Positions 1 through 8,261 of a stretch of DNA of 64,000 bases are shown here, one piece after another. The DNA comes from Butyricicoccus_A sp963620595 (GTDB taxonomy: Bacteria; Bacillota; Clostridia; Oscillospirales; Butyricicoccaceae). Within the stretch, counting starts at the first letter, position 1; each line of letters opens with the position of its first letter. Location of the stretch: NCBI GenBank assembly GCA_963620595.1, contig CAVFAY010000001.1, forward strand, positions 193,395-257,394, in the 5' to 3' direction. A program made the translations under genes and the position numbers. The notes below the pieces were generated by a model. It had not been told where the DNA came from. It made no database searches and saw only the letters and a list, made by a program, of their open reading frames with translations.

Positions 1-313
1 ATCCTACGACAATCGGGCGATGCATCAGCTGCTCGATACCTGTCGGAACAGGTTTCTGTGCAGGTGTTTTCAGTCGGACATCCGACTTTCCAATGCGATC
101 AATTACCGCTTGTTCCTGAGTCGGTTCCGCCAAATCAAGCAGAACAGACAAAACACGGGTAATCTTGCCGCGTCGCGCGTCAATAGACGAGCGATAAATG
201 TGTGCACTGCGAAGTTCTCGCATAGAAAGTCCGCATTTTTTTGCCGCTGCTTCCAAAGCATCTGCATCCGCAGCTTCCAGCGACAGTCTGATATTTCCAA
301 CTAAAATAGACAT
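1..313 (-). CDS. FAD-dependent dehydrogenase (COG2509-like), N-terminal part only
   Basis: Only the first 104 codons are in the window; the gene runs off the left edge. The visible part has the N-terminal region seen in clostridial NAD/FAD-utilising dehydrogenases, with SIDAR near residue 50, and ends at HRPIVVG, where the family normally begins its dinucleotide-binding GxGxxG fold. The start ATG at 313 follows an AAAGGA ribosome site. It lies 14 bases after cdaR and is probably the third gene of the cdaA-cdaR operon. The flavin-binding and catalytic parts cannot be checked, and the physiological substrate of this family is not known. The identification is from remembered family resemblance. 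Confidence 0.7.
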   Translation of the reverse strand, partial: MSILVGNIRLSLEAADADALEAAAKKCGLSMRELRSAHIYRSSIDARRGKITRVLSVLLDLAEPTQEQAVIDRIGKSDVRLKTPAQKPVPTGIEQLMHRPIVVG

Positions 314-327
314 GTGGTGTTCCTTTT

Positions 328-1551
328 TCACCTTGTAATCGTAATTTTCACACTATAATTTCCGCTGACTGTTGTGCCGTTCGGACTGCTCACGGTAACG
401 CCAATAGTGTGCTCACCGTTCGACAGCTCCTTAGAGGATAATTCAGCAACCGCTTGAATGTCCGATGCGTCTATCGCATCCAACTGCTTCTGAGAGCCGG
501 TCAGTGTAACAGTCAGCGATTGCGTATTGAGTGTGACCGTGGCGTCAGAATCCTTATCTGTATCATTTAACGCAATATCCGTAATTGTATAGGACTTTGT
601 TGTGTCTTTGTCAACAGAGACTGTAACAGTTGCCGATGTCGGCTGTCCATCGTACAGAGAAACACCGGTCGGCGCTTCAATATCAAATTCGTGTGTATCA
701 CCGTTTTCTGCCGTTGTCGCGTTGATGGCACCTAATGCAATAGAATCAATGGCATCTACAGTTTCCGGATCACCGATGATCTTGACAGATTTTGGCGAAA
801 TGGTTGTCGAAATTCCCGATGCATCTTCATCTGGCGAAACCGTCACTGCCAGCGGCACTGATTTGACTTCTTTGACGGGAAGTGTAACAGTAACACTGGA
901 AACTTCACGGGAAATATTGGCAGTATCCACCTGCGTTCCCTTACTGTTGACCAGTTTATACGAATAATTATCTGTCAGCGTTTGTTTCAGTCCATCTGTG
1001 TCTACATCAATAACAGCCGTTGCAATTTCATCCACAATGGTCGCCGGACCAGAGACCTTAACGGTTTTTGTGGATAGCTGTGGGTCTCCAAAGATATAAT
1101 TTTTAGCAGCTTTCTTGCTCAACTTTACAGAAACCGGCACTTTTTTCGTCTCTATTTCATCTACGACAAGTGTGATGCTGTCTGGTGTCTTGCTTTCACA
1201 AGTCATGCCGCTTTCCGGCAGAATGACGGTGTACGGCAGCTGATATGTGCCTGGAGCGGTGATAGATTCTGAGACATCTGCCTGCACCTTGATTTGAGAA
1301 GCAGTCAGAGTTGCCAAGCGATTGGTAGAACCGGAAACCTTGACATCCACAGTTGAATCTGCACCTTCAATAATGCGCAGATTATAGTTGTTGTACAGCT
1401 GATCGACACCGGTCAGTTGTACAGCAATATCCTTATATTCCAGGGTGCGGCTTGGGTTTTGAGAGCCCATAAAGTAACTCCACAAAATAAACGCAGCGAC
1501 AACCGACAAAAGTTTCGTCAGAACATCGTGCTGTGTGATCCATTTTCTCAT
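328..1551 (-). CDS. cdaR: CdaR, YbbR-domain regulator of CdaA
   Basis: A 407-residue protein with one N-terminal membrane segment (about residues 12-28) followed by about four tandem YbbR beta domains that would sit outside the membrane. In Firmicutes, CdaR binds the diadenylate cyclase CdaA and modulates c-di-AMP production. The start overlaps the cdaA stop by four bases (ATGA), so the two are translationally coupled. Extracellular YbbR repeats are Thr/Val/Ser-rich here, as usual for the family. In many Firmicutes the next gene is glmM; here it is a flavin dehydrogenase instead, and glmM is not in the window. Confidence 0.93.
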   Translation of the reverse strand: MRKWITQHDVLTKLLSVVAAFILWSYFMGSQNPSRTLEYKDIAVQLTGVDQLYNNYNLRIIEGADSTVDVKVSGSTNRLATLTASQIKVQADVSESITAPGTYQLPYTVILPESGMTCESKTPDSITLVVDEIETKKVPVSVKLSKKAAKNYIFGDPQLSTKTVKVSGPATIVDEIATAVIDVDTDGLKQTLTDNYSYKLVNSKGTQVDTANISREVSSVTVTLPVKEVKSVPLAVTVSPDEDASGISTTISPKSVKIIGDPETVDAIDSIALGAINATTAENGDTHEFDIEAPTGVSLYDGQPTSATVTVSVDKDTTKSYTITDIALNDTDKDSDATVTLNTQSLTVTLTGSQKQLDAIDASDIQAVAELSSKELSNGEHTIGVTVSSPNGTTVSGNYSVKITITR

Positions 1552-2429
1552 TTTTTCCGCCTCCCGAAGCCCGGAAGCTTGTCTAACAAATTATCAAAGA
1601 AATGCGGCGAGGCTTCCTCTTGTCTTGACTCTTCTTCCTGCAGGTCATGCACGAGAAGTTCAGCACGCAAAATCTCTTCCAGCTGCTCTGGCACGAGATG
1701 CCGCTGCAATTCACCGTCTATCGCGATAGAAATCGAACCGGTTTCCTCTGAAACAACTAAGCTAATCGAATCAAACTTTTCGCTCATGCCAACGGCAGCT
1801 CGATGCCGCGTGCCGAGTTCTTTGGAGAGATTTGGGTTAGGCGACAGCGGAAGCACGCAGCCTGCTGCATGAATGCGGCTATTTCGGATAATCATTGCAC
1901 CATCGTGCAGCGGGGCACCTTCATAAAAGATGTTGCGGATCAGCTCGTCCTTGACATCCGCGTTAATGACTGTGCCTGTGCGAATAATATCACTGAGGTT
2001 TTCTTTACGCTCAAAGATAATTAATGCACCTGTGCGTGACCATGACATCTCGGAGCAGGCATGTACCATCTCGCGGATAACGGATTCCTCCATAGGAATC
2101 GCATCGTTGCGAATCATAAGTGTCGACAGCTTGCTCTTGCCGACGCGCTCCAAAATGCGGCGAAGTTCTGGCTGAAAGACAATAGCCACAACAACGATGC
2201 CCCATGTCAGTACCCCACGGAACAAATAGTTGACCATTGTCAGCTGCAAGATGCTGGACAGCCACATGGCAACAATGAGAATAATAACACCGCGAATAAT
2301 GCGGGTAGAACTCGTTTCTCGTACCAATTTGACAATTTGATAAATGAGAAACGAGACCACCGCAATATCTATCACGTCTGAAACTGTCAGAGACATTAAA
2401 TTTTGCACAATTACTTGGATATAATCCAT
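1548..2429 (-). CDS. cdaA: Diadenylate cyclase CdaA
   Basis: A membrane-bound enzyme that condenses two ATP into c-di-AMP, the messenger controlling potassium, osmolyte and cell-wall homeostasis. The 293-residue product has three N-terminal membrane helices (roughly residues 14-90) and then a DAC domain with both diagnostic motifs: DGA in LHDGAMII and RHR in LGTRHRAAVG. I prefer the ATG at 2429, about 12 bases after an AAGGGA ribosome site, over an in-frame TTG four codons upstream. The C-terminal tail is acidic then basic. It is the first gene of the cdaA-cdaR operon and the usual housekeeping cyclase of Clostridia. Confidence 0.95.
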   Translation of the reverse strand: MDYIQVIVQNLMSLTVSDVIDIAVVSFLIYQIVKLVRETSSTRIIRGVIILIVAMWLSSILQLTMVNYLFRGVLTWGIVVVAIVFQPELRRILERVGKSKLSTLMIRNDAIPMEESVIREMVHACSEMSWSRTGALIIFERKENLSDIIRTGTVINADVKDELIRNIFYEGAPLHDGAMIIRNSRIHAAGCVLPLSPNPNLSKELGTRHRAAVGMSEKFDSISLVVSEETGSISIAIDGELQRHLVPEQLEEILRAELLVHDLQEEESRQEEASPHFFDNLLDKLPGFGRRKK

Positions 2430-2514
2430 ACAGTTATTCAATCCCTTAGTCCTGCGAAATGCGCAGTTTTCAGCACGATTTTTTCATGCTTGTTATTATT
2501 TTACCACATTTTTT

Positions 2515-3693
2515 TCAGCGTGTGAACACTTCCTCACAAATTTGGTCAGATTCTTTTCCGCAGATATGCGCCAGCACTTCACAAAATTTCTGCATTTGCC
2601 GCATAGACTCAAACCATCCCGGTGACAGACGCACTGTTCCGGTTTCCAATGTTCCCACTGTGCTGTGTGCAAGCGGCGCACAATGCAGCCCTGCACGGAC
2701 ACAAATTTTTTGCTCCGCCAATCGCTGTGCTATGGTCTCACACGACAGCTGACGACACGTAAAGGACAGAACACCAGTTTGCTGTTGCGGTTTTGGCGAG
2801 AGATACAGTGTAATACCGGGGATTTCCCGCAGCCTTTCTATGGCTGCATCACGCAGGCGGCATTCCCAAGCGGCAATCTCTGATTCACCCAATTTTGATA
2901 TAAACTGTAGGCCTTCAAATAATCCAGCGATTCCTGCAAGATTAACGGTACCAGCTTCCATCCGATCTGGTAAAAAATCCGGCATACCTGTCTGCTCGGA
3001 CAGACTGCCAGTGCCGCCAAGCAGCAGCGGTGCAGGCAGATCCTGTGACAACCATAACAAGATCCCTGTTCCCGGTGGAGCATACAAGCCCTTGTGGCCA
3101 GGCATTCCGACAGCCGCGAGACTGTGCAGCTGAGAGACGGCAAGAGGGATCACACCAGCGGATTGTGAAGCATCTAAAATAAGAGGAATTCCGTGCTTCG
3201 TCAGCAGCGCATCCAGTGGCTCCAACGGCTGAATGTAACCAAATACATTGGAAACATGACATAACACGAAGCAGTCTGCGCCGTCTGCAATCGCCTTTTG
3301 CGCCTGCTCTAACAGCAGATCATCATTCCACAGTTCGCTTTTGAGTATTGTGAGTTTAATATTTTGACGTTTGACCAGATCCAATACGGGACGATACACG
3401 GCGTTGTGTTCCAAACCGGAAATGGCAATATGGTGACAGGTTTGCGCCATGGCATACAGTGCCATATTGAGTGCCTGCGTGGCGTTTGCGGTAAAAATCA
3501 CGTGGCGCGGATCGGGAACATCAAACAGCTTTGCTGCCAGCCGTCGGGTGTCATAGATAATGTCTGCCCCCAGCATTGCAGGTGGATGAGCGCTTCTGCC
3601 GACACCTCCGGCGTGCCGCATCGCCCAGCGCATCGCGTGGGCTACTGCAGGCGGCTTTTCCAGCGTTGTCGCTGCATTATCCAGATAAATCAT
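2515..3693 (-). CDS. Class V aminotransferase, cysteine desulfurase family
   Basis: A 392-residue PLP enzyme of the SufS/CsdA type, which moves sulfur (or selenium) from cysteine or selenocysteine to an active-site cysteine. The N-terminus IYLDNAATT is characteristic, the PLP lysine is in GMPGHKGLYAPPGTG near residue 200, and the catalytic cysteine is in RAGLHCAP near residue 345. Its ribosome site (GGGGGAA) sits within the end of the upstream DUF3343 gene, which overlaps its start by 17 bases, so the two are coupled. No SufU or IscU scaffold lies nearby, which argues for a sulfur/selenium transfer role rather than bulk Fe-S assembly; this last point is inference. Confidence 0.88.
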   Translation of the reverse strand: MIYLDNAATTLEKPPAVAHAMRWAMRHAGGVGRSAHPPAMLGADIIYDTRRLAAKLFDVPDPRHVIFTANATQALNMALYAMAQTCHHIAISGLEHNAVYRPVLDLVKRQNIKLTILKSELWNDDLLLEQAQKAIADGADCFVLCHVSNVFGYIQPLEPLDALLTKHGIPLILDASQSAGVIPLAVSQLHSLAAVGMPGHKGLYAPPGTGILLWLSQDLPAPLLLGGTGSLSEQTGMPDFLPDRMEAGTVNLAGIAGLFEGLQFISKLGESEIAAWECRLRDAAIERLREIPGITLYLSPKPQQQTGVLSFTCRQLSCETIAQRLAEQKICVRAGLHCAPLAHSTVGTLETGTVRLSPGWFESMRQMQKFCEVLAHICGKESDQICEEVFTR

Positions 3694-3916
3694 CAGAATT
3701 CCCCCAGCACCACTCGATATCCGTTACGTGTTTCAGGCAAGATTTTGCTCGCGTCGTATCTTTGTCATCTATGGCAATCGCCCAGGCACACGATGGCATT
3801 TGCTTGGAACGTGGCGGGCGAGTTGGACTATTGGTAATGCCGCAGGCGGACAGGGTATGCGAGAGCTGCCATGCCTCGCTCTGCGACCGACTTAGAATCA
3901 GACGTTTGGATTTCAT
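3677..3916 (-). CDS. DUF3343 protein, putative Se/S carrier
   Basis: A 79-residue protein resembling DUF3343. The family's short Cys motif before a hydrophobic AI strand is recognisable (PSCAWAIAI, about residue 43). Family members have been proposed to carry persulfide or selenium. The start ATG at 3916 follows GGAGGTG; a GTG three codons upstream is less likely because it falls inside the Shine-Dalgarno. The overlap with the following cysteine desulfurase gene supports a donor/acceptor pair. Similarity is moderate and the function is inferred from context. Confidence 0.7.
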   Translation of the reverse strand: MKSKRLILSRSQSEAWQLSHTLSACGITNSPTRPPRSKQMPSCAWAIAIDDKDTTRAKSCLKHVTDIEWCWGNSDDLSG

Positions 3917-4048
3917 ATTCCGCACCTCCGAAAGGTTTCCTCTCTATCAGTATAAGAAAATGGTGCAGGATTTGTGCCTGTCCCTTGCAAATATTCGCTG
4001 ATTGTGATAGGATTAAAAATTGAAAGAAATAAAAAGGGTGAATCACAC

Positions 4049-5284
4049 ATGAATAGTACAACACTTCGCCTGCGCATGGAATCGCTGACAGTCCTCAGCA
4101 ACCTGCGCAACGCAGAAGTATACAAGGCTTATGAAGACACCATGTCAGCCCTGTATACCACACCAGTGGATTTTTGTCAGAAGTATGCTAAGCTCTGCCG
4201 TTTCCACTACGAAAATCGCGATCTCGGCAAATTGCTTGCCCAAGAGATTCATTTTGACACCAATGTATTGACCAAGCAATTGAACAAGCCGCTGTCGGCA
4301 GAAATTCGCAAGGCAATTGACTTTGATCTATATACCATTAACACTCTGATCTCTTTGTCCGGTGCAGACTTTTTAGAGTTTGCAGGCAAAGCATATCCGA
4401 AGCTGAGCGGTGCACTGAATGAATTGCCGACTTTCGCAGCAGGTTCTCCGCTGCCATTTGGCAATTGTGAGGGTTTGTGCCAGCTGTATCGCAAGCAGGG
4501 CTATGGCTACTTTGCCCGCGCCAATGCTTACCAGATTGTGGACAATCAGTTCCAGCCGATTGAGCATCCGGATCCAATCCGCTTGACCGATCTGAAGGGC
4601 TATGCACCGGAGAAAAAGACAATCCGTGATAATACACTGGCTCTGCTGGCCGGCAGAACGTCCAATAACATTCTGCTGTATGGCGATAAGGGCTGCGGCA
4701 AATCATCTACCGTCAAGGCGATTGCCAATGAATATGCAGACCGCGGTTTGAAAATTATTGAGATGCCGATGTCGGAAATTCAGGCATTCCCAATGATTTG
4801 TGAACGCATTGCGCACAGCCCATTCAAGTTTATTCTGTTCTTGGATGACTTGACCTTCAATTCAGAGGACGAACGATTTGTCGCTTTGAAAGCCTTTATT
4901 GAGGGCGGCGTTGCCGGTAAGCCGAATAATCTGGTTATCTATGCGACGTCCAATCGCAGACATATTATCCGTGAAAAATTCTCCGAGCGCGAAGGTGACG
5001 ACATTCATCGCCGCGACGCGATGGAATCTGCTGCGTCTCTGTCCGACCGCTTTGGCATTCAGATTACGTTCTCCAAGCCGGTAAAGAACGAATATCTGTC
5101 CATCATCGAGCAGCTCGCTGAGGATTACGGCTTGACTCTCGATCAAGACAAGCTGCATCTGCTCGCAGAGCGTTTTGCAACTCGCAGAGGTGGCCGCTCC
5201 CCGCGTACCGCCCGTCAGTTTATCATGCATCAACTTGCACTGGAAAACGGCGAAGCAGAGGATGAGAAAGAAGAACAGGCGTAA
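4049..5284 (+). CDS. DUF815-family AAA-type ATPase
   Basis: A 411-residue ATP-binding protein. Walker A is in LLYGDKGCGKSSTV near residue 208 and Walker B in FILFLDDLTF near residue 262. A sensor-like YATSNRRH follows, and the lid region ends with GGRSPRTARQF. DUF815 proteins are soluble AAA-like ATPases of unknown role found widely in bacteria. The preferred start at 4049 follows AAAGGGTG; a longer in-frame upstream ATG exists but lacks a ribosome site. The gene is a single transcription unit ended by an intrinsic terminator immediately after the stop. Confidence 0.85.
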   Translation: MNSTTLRLRMESLTVLSNLRNAEVYKAYEDTMSALYTTPVDFCQKYAKLCRFHYENRDLGKLLAQEIHFDTNVLTKQLNKPLSAEIRKAIDFDLYTINTLISLSGADFLEFAGKAYPKLSGALNELPTFAAGSPLPFGNCEGLCQLYRKQGYGYFARANAYQIVDNQFQPIEHPDPIRLTDLKGYAPEKKTIRDNTLALLAGRTSNNILLYGDKGCGKSSTVKAIANEYADRGLKIIEMPMSEIQAFPMICERIAHSPFKFILFLDDLTFNSEDERFVALKAFIEGGVAGKPNNLVIYATSNRRHIIREKFSEREGDDIHRRDAMESAASLSDRFGIQITFSKPVKNEYLSIIEQLAEDYGLTLDQDKLHLLAERFATRRGGRSPRTARQFIMHQLALENGEAEDEKEEQA

Positions 5285-5291
5285 AAATGAC

Positions 5292-5327
5292 AACTCTCAG
5301 CAGAAAAAACTGCTGAGAGTTTTTTTA
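5292..5327 (+). terminator. Intrinsic terminator after the DUF815 gene
   Basis: A 10-bp stem (CTCTCAGCAG with CTGCTGAGAG, 5294-5303/5310-5319), an A-rich loop and a run of seven T on the plus strand. It is also usable in part by the convergent HTH gene, whose stop lies at 5325. Confidence 0.9.
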
Positions 5328-5780
5328 TCCTTCTTTAGCTTTCAGCAGCGGCATATTCTGCTTTTCCAGCAGCGCATTGACATTTTCTAATTCATAAATA
5401 TTCTGATTTAAAGCAACGATGAGCACAGCATCACGTGGAATTCGTGCATACAGCGCATTCATGCCATACAATTGTAAAATGCGCTGGGTCTGTTCCAGTG
5501 TACATTGCGCTGCAAAACAGATACGCAGAATATAATCCCGCTGTTTGGTATGCTTCTCACCTGACAACAATCCATATCCATATCGTTCAGAAAATCCGGC
5601 GCGATAAAATACCTGCTGCTGTGTTAGATCATTTTGTTTGAGCACTTCTCGGATATAGCAGTAAAATGGCGAACTGCCGTAAAACATTTTTTCTTTTTCT
5701 TCGCATAATATTTGACCAATGTCATCGGAAGATGTGCTTTTCAAAACAGACAGCAGTTCGTCAGTAATTTTTTCTTGCAT
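5325..5780 (-). CDS. HTH protein partnered with a Ser/Thr kinase
   Basis: A 151-residue cytosolic protein with an XRE-like helix-turn-helix in the middle (about residues 50-110: LTQQQVFYRAGFSERYGYGLLSGEKHTKQRDYILRI begins and ends this stretch, in part). The C-terminus, with ARIPRDAVLIVALNQ and an NALLEKQNMPLL-type end, matches a family I recognise as commonly encoded beside clostridial Ser/Thr kinases. The start ATG at 5780 follows AGGAAGGAATGAG. It is divergent from the kinase gene, with only 65 bases between the two starts. It may be a transcription factor or a kinase substrate; the sequence does not decide which. Confidence 0.72.
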   Translation of the reverse strand: MQEKITDELLSVLKSTSSDDIGQILCEEKEKMFYGSSPFYCYIREVLKQNDLTQQQVFYRAGFSERYGYGLLSGEKHTKQRDYILRICFAAQCTLEQTQRILQLYGMNALYARIPRDAVLIVALNQNIYELENVNALLEKQNMPLLKAKEG

Positions 5781-5845
5781 TTTTTCTCATTCCTTCCTAT
5801 AATAAATGCTGCAATACGATTGATTCTAGGAGGCAGCAGATAGAC

Positions 5846-6916
5846 ATGACTCAACAAAATCAGTGGATTCTCTCCTGCTATCAGCACGTTGCTGATTTAG
5901 ATATTACCCGCCATATCTCTATTGTTCAGCACAAGCAGACACATAAAATTTATGTGATGAAAGTGCGCAAACAGTACAATAAAGAAGTATATTTGCATCT
6001 GCTGCATCATCATATTTCCAACACACCAGAGTTTCTTGATGTACTGGAAGAACGAGATCAGCTAATCGTCATTGAAGAATATATCTCGGGGCAAAATTTA
6101 CAGGAAATCTTGGACAACAACGGCATCTTTCCCCAGCAACAAGCATTGGATATCATTTGCCAGCTATGCCGCATTGTGCGTGAATTACATGCCTTCTCTC
6201 CTGCAATTATTCACCGTGACATCAAGCCGTCCAATATTATTCTGACAGAAAACGGCACCATCAAGCTTCTCGATATGAATGCCGCCAAACAATGTCATGT
6301 GGATAAGACACAGGACACAGACTTGATCGGTACGATTGGTTACGCTGCGCCGGAACAATTCGGCTTTGGTTCTTCTACTGTAGCAACAGATATTTACGCT
6401 GTCGGCGTGTTGCTGCATATGCTTTTGACCGGTGATGTTCATACTCCCGTCAGCGGCACGGTGGGAAAAATCATTCAAAAATGTACGCGAATTGACCCCA
6501 AAGCACGGTATACAAGTGTTGATGCACTGCTGCATGACTGCCAAGCTTTGCTTCCTTCTTCTGCACCTGTTATGGCGCACGGCAATCGGTTCTATCGTTT
6601 TCTGCCGCCAGGATTCCGCACACTCCAACCGTTTTATATGCTGTTCTCTGCTGTTGGCTATATCGTGTTGCTTTACAGTACGGTCACGCTCACATCCAAC
6701 AATCCTATCGGCGTTTTTCTTGACCGCATTGCATTTTTTGCTGCGTTTTTTCTCGTCATTTTGTTCAGTGGCAATTATCTCGGTGTGCAGAGGTATTTTC
6801 CCGGCTGCAGCAGCCGGAACCGACTCATACGCATCGTATGCGTACTCGTTTATGATACGATACTGTTTCTGCTTCCGGTCTTTCTCGATGTTCTGTTCAC
6901 TACACCCTCAGCATAG
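5846..6916 (+). CDS. Membrane-anchored Hanks-type Ser/Thr protein kinase
   Basis: A 356-residue protein. The N-terminal kinase domain (about 1-235) has the ATP lysine in IYVMKVRK, the catalytic loop HRDIKPSN and the activation-segment end GYAAPEQF. Three hydrophobic segments follow (about 255-277, 290-312, 330-350), so the kinase is cytosolic and tethered by its C-terminus. Two oddities: the glycine-rich loop is not recognisable, and the DFG motif reads DMN, keeping the metal-binding Asp. It lacks the PASTA domains of PrkC and is not beside a PP2C phosphatase, so it is not the housekeeping kinase. The start follows AGGAGG. A divergent HTH gene is its likely partner. Confidence 0.85.
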   Translation: MTQQNQWILSCYQHVADLDITRHISIVQHKQTHKIYVMKVRKQYNKEVYLHLLHHHISNTPEFLDVLEERDQLIVIEEYISGQNLQEILDNNGIFPQQQALDIICQLCRIVRELHAFSPAIIHRDIKPSNIILTENGTIKLLDMNAAKQCHVDKTQDTDLIGTIGYAAPEQFGFGSSTVATDIYAVGVLLHMLLTGDVHTPVSGTVGKIIQKCTRIDPKARYTSVDALLHDCQALLPSSAPVMAHGNRFYRFLPPGFRTLQPFYMLFSAVGYIVLLYSTVTLTSNNPIGVFLDRIAFFAAFFLVILFSGNYLGVQRYFPGCSSRNRLIRIVCVLVYDTILFLLPVFLDVLFTTPSA

Positions 6917-6926
6917 CATCGTTGCA

Positions 6927-6959
6927 AAATAAAAGCACTTCCGCGGAAGTGCTTTTATT
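6927..6959. terminator. Bidirectional intrinsic terminator
   Basis: A perfect palindrome centred on CCGCGG at 6943/6944, with A-rich left and T-rich right flanks, lies between the convergent kinase and pyrB genes. It would end transcription from both sides. Confidence 0.9.
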
Positions 6960-6978
6960 TATATCCGGAAACAGAAGA

Positions 6979-8073
6979 TCACTCTGTTTCTTCTGTTTCC
7001 GGTTCTGGTACATGCTCAACCCAATGGTCACAGTACACACAACGCTCGCCATCCTTGGAGTGGATAATATCCATCGGAAGATAGGTTTCGGAATGTGTGA
7101 TGCACTTCGGATTGGTGCAGCGCAGATTCGGTAGACCTAGAATATTTTTGGGCATATGCACACGCGGCTGTTTGCTCAACGTCAGCAACAGTGCCATGCG
7201 CGCATACATGCCAAATCGTGCCTGATCAAAGTAAACAGCACGCGGATCATCATCAACATCCTGTGCAATCTCATCAACACGCGGCAGCGGATGCATAATG
7301 AGCAACTCTTTCTTTGCATCGCGCAGCTTGGCCTTTGTCAGGCAATACGTACCCTTGAGGCTGTTGTAAACATTAAGATCTGCAAAGCGTTCTCTCTGAA
7401 TGCGCGTCATATACAGCACATCCAGCATCGGAATAACCGGCTCTAAACCAGATACCTCATAAAATTTCATCTTATGCTCTACCATGAACTGACGCACATA
7501 TTCCGGAATCGCCAACTCACGTGGTGCGATCAGATAAAACTGTACATTTTTAAAGTTTGCAAGGAAATGAATCAGCGAATGCACGGTGCGTCCATACTTC
7601 AAGTCACCGCACAAACCAATCTTCATATTGTCTGCCGAGCCACGCAGACGCAGAATCGTTGTCATATCTGCCAGCGTCTGCGTTGGATGCAGATGTCCAC
7701 CATCACCGGCATTGATAATTGGAACCTCCGAGAACATAGACGCCGCCTTTGCTGCGCCTTCGTGCGGATTACGCATGACGATCATATCTGCATAATTTGA
7801 CACCATGGTGATGGTATCTTTCAGCGTCTCGCCTTTTGCTGCAGAGGAAGAATTCGGATTAGAAAATCCAACCACACTACCGCCCAAACGCATCATTGCC
7901 GTGGAGAAGGAAAGATTGGTACGTGTACTTGGTTCATAGAACAAGCTGCCCAAAACCTTGCCGCGGCAGGCATCGGTATAGCCTTCCGGTCGGTCGATTA
8001 TATTTGAAGTGAGCTTGTACAGCTCATGAAACTCTTCCATTGTCAGATCACTGAGGTCGATAATATGTCGCAT
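6979..8073 (-). CDS. pyrB: Aspartate carbamoyltransferase with fused PyrI-like zinc tail
   Basis: Catalyses carbamoyl phosphate + aspartate to carbamoyl-aspartate, the first committed step of pyrimidine synthesis. The 364-residue protein shows the carbamoyl-phosphate loop YEPSTRTNLSF, the 80s-loop lysine in AAKGETLKD, HPTQTLAD and MHPLPRVDEI. After about residue 315 it continues into a tail with Cys-x4-Cys-x20-Cys-x2-Cys (CTNPKC ... CVYC), the zinc-binding arrangement of the C-terminal domain of PyrI. No PyrI allosteric domain and no separate pyrI gene are visible. The start at 8073 has AAGGAGG upstream; the longer ORF start lacks one. I see no PyrR-type attenuator in the leader. Confidence 0.93.
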   Translation of the reverse strand: MRHIIDLSDLTMEEFHELYKLTSNIIDRPEGYTDACRGKVLGSLFYEPSTRTNLSFSTAMMRLGGSVVGFSNPNSSSAAKGETLKDTITMVSNYADMIVMRNPHEGAAKAASMFSEVPIINAGDGGHLHPTQTLADMTTILRLRGSADNMKIGLCGDLKYGRTVHSLIHFLANFKNVQFYLIAPRELAIPEYVRQFMVEHKMKFYEVSGLEPVIPMLDVLYMTRIQRERFADLNVYNSLKGTYCLTKAKLRDAKKELLIMHPLPRVDEIAQDVDDDPRAVYFDQARFGMYARMALLLTLSKQPRVHMPKNILGLPNLRCTNPKCITHSETYLPMDIIHSKDGERCVYCDHWVEHVPEPETEETE

Positions 8074-8261
8074 ACATGCGTTCCTCCTTGTATTTTTTTT
8101 ATTGTAGCACAAATTCCCCCTCTTGAAAAGCCCATGCGTTTTTTCTTGCCGAAAAATTTCGAATTTTCTAGTATTGGAATGAAAACAGCAACATACATGT
8201 CAAAATCGTTGCTGTCAGAAACAACATGAAACGATACCAAAACATAGCGCGACACATCCTA

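Noticed and set aside
8074..8261. A PyrR-type attenuator or other riboswitch upstream of pyrB.
   Set aside because: No terminator/antiterminator pair or conserved PyrR-binding loop is visible; only a plausible promoter and ribosome site.
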